This document shows positions 17,339-24,143 of a stretch of DNA of 25,993 nucleotides, in pieces. The position numbers and the translations under genes were made by a program. Below the pieces are notes generated by a model. That model saw nothing but the letters and a program-made list of their open reading frames with translations, did not search any database and had not been told where the DNA came from. The DNA comes from Blattamonas nauphoetae (Eukaryota > Preaxostyla > Oxymonadida): contig JARBJD010000650.1 in NCBI GenBank assembly GCA_033064195.1, positions 1-25,993 of the forward strand, read 5' to 3'. How positions within the stretch are numbered: position 1 is the first letter of the stretch; the number at the start of each line of letters is the position of its first letter.

Positions 17339-19399
17339 AGTAGTGGTAGAAGCGATTTGGAACCAATCTGAAATTGTCATTGAAATCAAAACTAAAAGTC
17401 AAGTCCGATTGACCAATTTTGAATCTTGTATTAAAAGGAATTTATGACATTTTGATGACATCAATATTTGGCCTAAATTCTAAAAATATGTCCAATATTT
17501 AGACCTCGTGAAAAGTGTCAATTTTGAAGCAAATTTTGGCAACATTCGAAAAAATGTTGGCACTTTTTTGGTGTTTTTCCCTTTTTGACCACAAATCAGT
17601 CGAATCCAATGTGACAACCATTTCGAAAAATTCTGAAAAAAATTCTAAAATCTCGGGGACACTGTAGGTCATCGATCAAAACAATCCTGATGAAAATCGG
17701 TTGAGAATTCGTTGAGCTACGTACCGAACTTAGGTCGAAAAAGTGACGAAAAAGTCGATGTTCGGATTTCGCCACTATGAACACCTTTATGTCTCAAATT
17801 ATGTTCAAACACGTTTGATTGTGACGGAAATCATTTTGAAAGGTAGGATTTTCGATAAAAACCACTTTCTGAAAAAAAAGTTTGATCCGACCCATTGAGG
17901 ATTTTTACGAGTCGAAATTTTCGAGATGAGGTATGGACCCTGTCTTCCATCATCTTTCGCTCAGGAATCGTCCTCTTATGGTGCCTTTTAGGATTAGATT
18001 GGATAAGAACGCCTTCTGGCGACTTTAGGTATGAACCTTTTCACGTCACGATCCTTCGGACACTTTTTTGCCAATTTTCATTTTTCGTGTTAGATCTTTT
18101 GAATTCTTCGCATTCACGTCCTAGCGACTCTTTTTTGAGATTTCCTGTTTTCCCACTTCATTAGTTCTCTTTTTTTGCACACATCTTTGATTCACCACAT
18201 TATCGCCAACTTTTCACTCATATCACTTTTGTCTCACGTTTTTACATATCATCCTCTCTTTCTCACCTTCCGAGGAGGGAGTGGCTGAAATTTTTAACAC
18301 TTTTGTTCAGTACTTTTTCCTTAATCTTGGTTTTACGTGTTTTTCCCTATGTCTTGTCCGCACGTTTGTCTGAACAAAAACTCGTTTCAATACATTTCAT
18401 CACTCATCTTTCTTGTTCCATTTCACCACTTATTCGTTCATAAGACTCTCTCATTTACCTCATTTCACAACCCATTTTTCCGTCGTTCACACCTCACGCG
18501 CACATCATTATGTTCAGTTTTTCATTGATTTTTTCACTGAATTGGATAAAAAGAAGGTGAAACAACCAACAATGAAACGGGCAAGTATGAAACTGAGAGG
18601 GAAATTGACGATCGTGAAAATGACGTGAAATGTGGCGCCAATAGTGAAAATGTCGCTTGTGTTCTCGGTTTTATGTCTTAAAAACAACAAAAATGCTTCA
18701 AAAATGTATGTGAAATGTTGGATTTTCCGGAAAAATACCGAGATATGAAGTGAGCCGTTGAATGGCGGATCTCTGCAAAAGTCCGGAAAACTCAGTAAAC
18801 GGGAATTAGTGTGTTGAATTGGAGAAAAAGTTTAGTTGAAAGAAACACGAATGAAGTGGTAAAAAAGAGTAAACAATGAGAAAATGAAGACGGAAGTGAG
18901 GTCAAAAATGAGATGGTAACGAATGAGAATGAAGTGACAATTCAATCAAAAACGAGTGAAACAGAGCTGAAAAAAGAAGAAAAGGAGAGTGACATACTCG
19001 TTTTTACATAAAAGTACCGAGATCCACGACCGATCCTGAAACCTCAAATATCTCTGCAAAAGTTCGGAAAAAGTAAAAAACGGAGCATACGATCATGATC
19101 CTACAGTTCCGGAGAATCTAAAACGCACAGAATCAGAACGAAACAAGCACTCTTGAGAATTGAGTGATCGAACCCATTGATCCTCGTTTCTAGTGACAAA
19201 TCCAAAACTGAGAAATCAACGAAAGAAAATCTAATTCGGAATTTTTTAATTTGTATGAAATGAATCCAACTGCGATGTACAAAGAAAGACGTCGAGTATG
19301 TTCAGAACAAGCATTAATTGAATCAATGAGAGAAGAGAACTGTACGCTGGTCTCTGAGTATGTCAGAAATAATGTGCCGGTGACGTATGTTCATGAGGG
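17339..19399 (+). repeat. Terminal inverted repeat of right Polinton
   Basis: Inverted counterpart of 9790-12566, 2061 bases long, with outer tip AGTAGTGGTA and inner edge CATGAGGG. It holds the start of the small repeat-protein gene, the two GGACTTTTGCAGAGAT-type repeats in inverted form, and a GATCCGACC block near 17880 matched at 11310 on the left. Similarity is highest at the inner edge and falls towards the tip. Confidence 0.85.
19238..19259 (+). promoter_or_regulatory. AATTTGTAT-type leader of TIR repeat-protein genes
   Basis: TTTTTAATTTGTATGAA directly precedes the ATG at 19260. The 201-aa gene at 12264 has TTTTTCAATTTGTATAAA in the same position, and the partial copy at 9929 has the same block. 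It differs from the TATTTTTATTTTT boxes and may mark a second expression class. Confidence 0.45.
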
Positions 19400-19649
19400 A
19401 GTTGAATGGAGAATAAAACCAAAGTTGTGGAATCAAGGAAACAGACCTCACTTGTCAAAACGTCGACACTACACTCAATCATTCGTCGAAAATGAACTGA
19501 AGAAATACAATTGTGAGCTCGTCGGTGAGTACACTAAAGTTCTGGTTCCATTCACATATCGAGAGATTGGCGGAAGTGAAGTGTTCAGAATTAGACTTGA
19601 TGCATGGCTGACCGCTAAGAAAAAGCCCCATCTGAGAAAACAGAAATAA
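19260..19649 (+). CDS. Two-repeat small protein at the TIR edge, 129 aa
   Basis: It has two units of about 58 residues: the first R-V-C-S-E-Q-A-L-I-E-S-M ... E-N-C-T-L-V-S-E-Y ... V-T-Y-V-H-E-G-V-E-W ... G-N-R-P-H, the second Y-T-Q-S-F-V-E-N-E-L ... Y-N-C-E-L-V-G-E-Y-T ... F-T-Y-R-E ... K-K-P-H. The protein is basic (tail K-K-K-P-H-L-R-K-Q-K), so nucleic-acid binding is plausible. The third known copy (11659-12264) has one more unit. The TIR edge falls after residue 46. The ATG at 19260 follows TTTTTTAATTTGTATGA, a leader unlike the T-rich boxes of the capsid genes. The function is unknown; a regulator or replication partner would suit its place before the polymerase. Confidence 0.65.
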   Translation: MNPTAMYKERRRVCSEQALIESMREENCTLVSEYVRNNVPVTYVHEGVEWRIKPKLWNQGNRPHLSKRRHYTQSFVENELKKYNCELVGEYTKVLVPFTYREIGGSEVFRIRLDAWLTAKKKPHLRKQK

Positions 19650-19660
19650 ACGCTCAACTT

Positions 19661-19685
19661 TTTTTATTTTCTGATTATTTATTTT
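19661..19685 (+). promoter_or_regulatory. T-rich boxes before the DNA polymerase gene
   Basis: Two T-rich stretches, TTTTTATTTT (19661-19670) and TTATTTATTTTGTAG close behind, end a few bases before the ATG at 19693. They are the polymerase gene's version of the element-wide box. Confidence 0.5.
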
Positions 19686-19692
19686 GTAGTAA

Positions 19693-22600
19693 ATGACACT
19701 GCTAAAACCAATCAAAACTAGAATTCAAGAAATTCGAGATCTCTTTCCGAATGCACAATTTCAATTTAGTGATGGTCGAACGTATATTCCAGACAGCAAA
19801 AATTATCAACATCATCGTTCATTTCTTCTGGATATGCTTCAACACACAGATCTCGAGTTTCCACATCCAACAAAGAATCTCGATCTCAATCTCATTCCAG
19901 ATTTTATTGAACAAGTTAAACTTCGACAACAGATGGCGTCAGAAGATCGACTTGCTCACCGAATGATTGTTGAGAACATGAAAGCAAATCCAAGAGTGAA
20001 CAAAGATGAACTGAAAAAGCAAGTGTTCAGAATGACATGGAAACTGAAATCAATTGAAGAGAAACTGATGGATCATTGGATGAAGAATCTGTTAATCATT
20101 CAAAAGAAAAATGAACAAATGGAAAAGAGAGAAGTGCAGACATTCGATGGATTTGAAGAATGTATACTACTTGCTGAACCACGTAACAAAGCAGCATTCA
20201 ATTCTTGTCTCATGGATGCACGAAGGAAGTTCAAAAAGAATGAGGTCGAGAAGGTTGAAGATAATGGAAAACCATATCAGTTGTACTTCCACAATCATCT
20301 CAAGAATGTTGAAGAAATCACAACCTTCATCAAAGCAGTGTTCGACAAAGAGAAGGATCATCCATTCAAGATTAGCATTGACTTTGGTAAGATCATCGAA
20401 AGAAAAGACAAAGATGAGACAACTTACAAAGACTTCAGACCAGAATTAGAGAACACATCAAAGAGTTTTCCAACAGTGATAAGAAGTTCAGGAGACATCA
20501 ATGAGTATTCAAAATATGCAATCAATCTGATCAAAGAATCACAAGAGAGAACACTGATGGATACGAAGACAATGTACATAGCATTCCACTCCATTCTGGT
20601 TGCAGTCTATCGATTCCCAGTTGCAGGAAAAGCAAATGCGATTCTCACTGAACACATCAAAACGAGAAACGTTCGGTACATCGATTCTGAGTTCAACATC
20701 TGCTTCTTTCAATCATTGTCGTTCCTCACCCTTCCTGAAGTGCCTGCGAAAAAGATATCAATCAATATGAGAAACGTTGAAGCAAAACGATTGTTCGCTG
20801 TGCATAAGAAGCTGACCCATCTCAAACCACATCAACTTACTGAGCACTTGCGAAAATATCCTGGATTTGATATTGCATGTGATATGGAGACAGTCATGCA
20901 AGAATTTAACATCACAGTTCACATTTATGAATTTGACGAAGACAAGAAGCGCTATTTCCTAAGTCAATCGTATGTCAACGAAAATGATGATGCTCGTGTT
21001 CTCCCACTTCTGATGATTCCACTCACTGCAACTCTCGTTCATGTCATGTTCATTGTTGATCCTGAGAAAATCACTGGATATAAACTCTATCCGTATTGTC
21101 AGTCAAGAGGATTCCAAGTCAAGGATTCTCACTTCAAGACATACTACGAGAAACATCTCAAAGAGTGCAAAGAACTTGATGGAAAACATGTGAAGAAGAT
21201 CACTCTTGACAAAACACCAAGACCATATGTTCCACATATCCTCAACAATAGAACTTATGAATTTCTGATGGCACACAAAAGACAAGACGAGTTCAAACCA
21301 ACGCAGAACTACATCACGTACGATTTCGAAACGATGGAAGATCTCATTCTTGATAATCTATTCTCTGATGACAATACTCAATTGATTTCTCATCTGAAGC
21401 CTCTCTCCGTTGCATCATCAATTAAGACAAAATCAGGTGTGAAGTCAATCTATTATGATCTTCGAGATGGAAAGGACTTCGTGAAGCAATGGATCAGAGA
21501 ACTCTTCAAATACGCTGAGACAGTTCGAGAGGACAACTACTTTGAAGATCCAGAAATACCCTCTCAGAATGAAGTCAGTGTGATTGGGTTCAACAGTTCC
21601 AGATTTGACATAAACCTCATCTTCCGTGATCTCGTTGACAAGGATTGGAAAGTGGTGAGTTTCCTTGGATCCACAACGAAGTACAAGCAGGTATTGATCA
21701 GACACGAGAAGACACAACAGGTACTTCGATTCATTGACATGATGTCGTACACAGGACCAATGACATTGGAGAATGCAGTCAAAGCCTTCGGAGGAAACAC
21801 TCTCGCCGAGAGCTCGACGCCTTGCAAAGGCAAGACCACACTTCAGAAATCATTCTTTGCTTACGAATCATTCGACTCATCAGACTACGACACAGTGCTG
21901 AGCAAACAAGAACCATTCTCCAAATATGAATTCTATTCCAGTCTGAACAACAGTGAAATGTCCGACAGTGATTACAAATTGTACCTTGATGATTGGAACA
22001 AACAAGGATTCAAGAACCGTTGGGAATATCTGAAATTCTACAACATCCGAGATGTCGAATGTATGATTGCACCTCTGGACAATCTGATTGATCTGAACTT
22101 CCAATACAAAGTGGATATGTTGCACAATCTCTCATTGTCAGCCAACGCTTCTGCAATCAAATATGCGTGTGCCTACAAAGACTTTGATATCGACGATGAT
22201 TTCAATGGAGTGGATCAATCTGGAGAAATAAAAATCACCAAGCAATACTGGAAGTACAAAGTTGCATCGTACATCTATCAAGACCAGAAAGCTCATCGCA
22301 GTACTGATAAAAATGTCACTGAAGCAGACTATGAGTGGTTCGTTCAACAGTGCAAGAGAGTGTGCTATATCTGCAAGAGTCACTTCTCACAAGCAGTGCG
22401 ACCAACATTAGATAGAATCGACAATTCAAAAGGACATTCAAAAGAGAACGTGAAGATCTGCTGTGACTACTGCAACACCTACAAGTCAGACAAGGACGAG
22501 CATCTCACTCGATTGAGAATTCAACTGAAGAAGTATTGCATCTGGAAATCACTACCAATGACTCTGACACACGAGCAAACATATCACAAACTCAGAGCAG

Positions 22601-24120
22601 CTGTGACTGGTGGATTATCGAATGTTCAACATCGACAGAACATTAAAGACGTGACACCAATCAATCACTTCACATATGAAGATGGAAAAGTTGTCTCCAC
22701 TGATACAGAACATAAAATGACTCATGTCTGTGGTATTGATTTCAACTCTCTCTACCCAAGTGCTTTCTCATCAATCAAGAACAAGAACAATCCATATACC
22801 AAACACAGAATGTTCATGCCAGGACGATGCTTATTCACCGCAACAGGAGATAAAGAATGTCGAAAGATCATCGAGGACAAGAATCAGAAGACATTATTCG
22901 TTGCAGAACTGAAAGGACACATCGATGAGAAGTACATAAATGATTTCATTAACTTCCCACCAATCTTCAGAAACATTGTGGTCAATACAACAGAAGAGAA
23001 CATTGGAGAGAAGACATATTCACTGATGAAGAAGCATGGATTGAAGACTGATGACAAACAAAGAAAGCTGACCCAACTCTTGAGCACACACGATCAGTAT
23101 ATGTTCTTTTCGACATACTATCTGTGGTTCCTCATCGACTATTGCCACTTCATTATTGATGACGTAAAGAGTGTGATGGTCTTTTCGAGACATGCTGGAT
23201 TTGAACCATTTGTGACCTCATTTATGAATGATCGAATAGAAGCAATGAAGGTTGGAAACAAAGGAAAAGAGCAGTTCTGTAAGACCAACTTGAATGGAAG
23301 TTACGGATATGATGGAATGAACACTGAGAAGTACAACTCAATCACAATCTGCAATGAGAAGAGAACATATTTGAAACAGATGATGAAAGGATTTGTAGCG
23401 ACAAGAGAAATCAATGAGGACAACTACATTGTGATCGAAGATCGAGAGAAAGCATCATGCAAGACATGTCTGCAAGAAGCAGTATTCACACTCGACAATG
23501 CCAAGTTCTGGTATCTGAATTTCATCTACAACTTCATGTACAAATGTCTAGACATGAACAAGATTCATTTCTGTGAGGGTGATACTGATTCTGCTTATTG
23601 GGCAATATCAGGTGATCCAAATGCAGGAATTCATCAACAATTTGAACACGTGATTGCTGACAAGGAATTCTATGATGCTCACAAATATGAATGGTTTCCC
23701 AACCCTGAAAAAGGAGTTGATGATGAGAAGAAGCTGTTGGGATTAGCAATTGAGAAGGAAGGTGAACAGATGATCTGTCTAGCTCCAAAGTGTTACTCTC
23801 TCGATGAGAAATGCAAGATCAAGGGAGTGTCTCTAAAGAAAACAAATATCACAAGTGACGATTATGTGAAATGTCTAAATGGAGAGAAAACTGTGACTAC
23901 AACACTGAACTTCACCGTAAAACGGTTCAAGCATCAGAATGATGCGTTCCAGACGAGAAGAGTCGTGAGTGAAGAGGACACCAATGGATTTGAGATTGCG
24001 AAAATACAACAACAGAAACTCAGTCTCAGTGGAATCCATCTGAAGGCAATTGTACTTGAAAATGAATCGTGTCCTCCATTCATTCATGGACTGAAAGCTA
24101 CTGATTATATTATTGAATAA
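19693..24120 (+). CDS. polB: Protein-primed DNA polymerase B of Polinton, 1475 aa, with HNH-like insert
   Basis: All family-B landmarks are in order. Proofreading exonuclease: Exo I Y-D-F-E-T (Asp 544), Exo II N-S-S-R-F-D (Asp 639), Exo III Y-N-I-R-D (Asp 787). Polymerase: motif A D-F-N-S-L-Y-P-S (Asp 1016), motif B K-T-N-L-N-G-S-Y-G (Lys 1197), motif C G-D-T-D-S (Asp 1297, Asp 1299) and the K-C-Y of the KxY motif (1366-1368). In this class a terminal protein primes copying from the element ends. Between Exo III and motif A lies an HNH/endonuclease-VII-like module: C891-x2-C894, L-D-R-I-D-N (906-911), G-H, E-N-V, C924-x2-C927. The first 500 residues form an N-terminal extension with a D-x5-C segment around Cys 337 and a His at 450, like the OTU-type domain reported for some Polinton polymerases. 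Codons around 21800-21837 come from the 39-nt insert. The frame is open throughout. Confidence 0.93.
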   Translation: MTLLKPIKTRIQEIRDLFPNAQFQFSDGRTYIPDSKNYQHHRSFLLDMLQHTDLEFPHPTKNLDLNLIPDFIEQVKLRQQMASEDRLAHRMIVENMKANPRVNKDELKKQVFRMTWKLKSIEEKLMDHWMKNLLIIQKKNEQMEKREVQTFDGFEECILLAEPRNKAAFNSCLMDARRKFKKNEVEKVEDNGKPYQLYFHNHLKNVEEITTFIKAVFDKEKDHPFKISIDFGKIIERKDKDETTYKDFRPELENTSKSFPTVIRSSGDINEYSKYAINLIKESQERTLMDTKTMYIAFHSILVAVYRFPVAGKANAILTEHIKTRNVRYIDSEFNICFFQSLSFLTLPEVPAKKISINMRNVEAKRLFAVHKKLTHLKPHQLTEHLRKYPGFDIACDMETVMQEFNITVHIYEFDEDKKRYFLSQSYVNENDDARVLPLLMIPLTATLVHVMFIVDPEKITGYKLYPYCQSRGFQVKDSHFKTYYEKHLKECKELDGKHVKKITLDKTPRPYVPHILNNRTYEFLMAHKRQDEFKPTQNYITYDFETMEDLILDNLFSDDNTQLISHLKPLSVASSIKTKSGVKSIYYDLRDGKDFVKQWIRELFKYAETVREDNYFEDPEIPSQNEVSVIGFNSSRFDINLIFRDLVDKDWKVVSFLGSTTKYKQVLIRHEKTQQVLRFIDMMSYTGPMTLENAVKAFGGNTLAESSTPCKGKTTLQKSFFAYESFDSSDYDTVLSKQEPFSKYEFYSSLNNSEMSDSDYKLYLDDWNKQGFKNRWEYLKFYNIRDVECMIAPLDNLIDLNFQYKVDMLHNLSLSANASAIKYACAYKDFDIDDDFNGVDQSGEIKITKQYWKYKVASYIYQDQKAHRSTDKNVTEADYEWFVQQCKRVCYICKSHFSQAVRPTLDRIDNSKGHSKENVKICCDYCNTYKSDKDEHLTRLRIQLKKYCIWKSLPMTLTHEQTYHKLRAAVTGGLSNVQHRQNIKDVTPINHFTYEDGKVVSTDTEHKMTHVCGIDFNSLYPSAFSSIKNKNNPYTKHRMFMPGRCLFTATGDKECRKIIEDKNQKTLFVAELKGHIDEKYINDFINFPPIFRNIVVNTTEENIGEKTYSLMKKHGLKTDDKQRKLTQLLSTHDQYMFFSTYYLWFLIDYCHFIIDDVKSVMVFSRHAGFEPFVTSFMNDRIEAMKVGNKGKEQFCKTNLNGSYGYDGMNTEKYNSITICNEKRTYLKQMMKGFVATREINEDNYIVIEDREKASCKTCLQEAVFTLDNAKFWYLNFIYNFMYKCLDMNKIHFCEGDTDSAYWAISGDPNAGIHQQFEHVIADKEFYDAHKYEWFPNPEKGVDDEKKLLGLAIEKEGEQMICLAPKCYSLDEKCKIKGVSLKKTNITSDDYVKCLNGEKTVTTTLNFTVKRFKHQNDAFQTRRVVSEEDTNGFEIAKIQQQKLSLSGIHLKAIVLENESCPPFIHGLKATDYIIE
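21800..21837 (+). repeat. 39-nt palindromic insert, copy 3 (in polymerase gene)
   Basis: CTCTCGCCGAGAGCTCGACG followed by CCTTGCAAAGGCAAGACC. ACACT stands at both edges (21797-21801 and 21838-21842), looking like a target duplication. It encodes about L-A-E-S-S-T-P-C-K-G-K-T between Exo II and Exo III, in a place where no conserved motif lies. The polymerase frame stays open. Confidence 0.7.
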
Positions 24121-24128
24121 ACACAAAC

Positions 24129-24137
24129 TTTATTTTT
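24129..24137 (+). promoter_or_regulatory. T-rich box before the integrase gene
   Basis: TTTATTTTTGAAG, six bases before the ATG at 24144 and directly after the polymerase stop; the two genes are only 23 bases apart. Confidence 0.45.
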
Positions 24138-24143
24138 GAAGAA

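Noticed and set aside
9790-19399. One giant palindrome or single composite element
   Set aside because: The tips face the centre and the centre has host and retroelement content with different composition, so two separate element ends fit better.
22348-22500. Intein in the DNA polymerase carrying the HNH module
   Set aside because: No splice-junction residues (Cys/Ser start, His-Asn end) flank the module, and it is not placed within a catalytic motif as inteins usually are.
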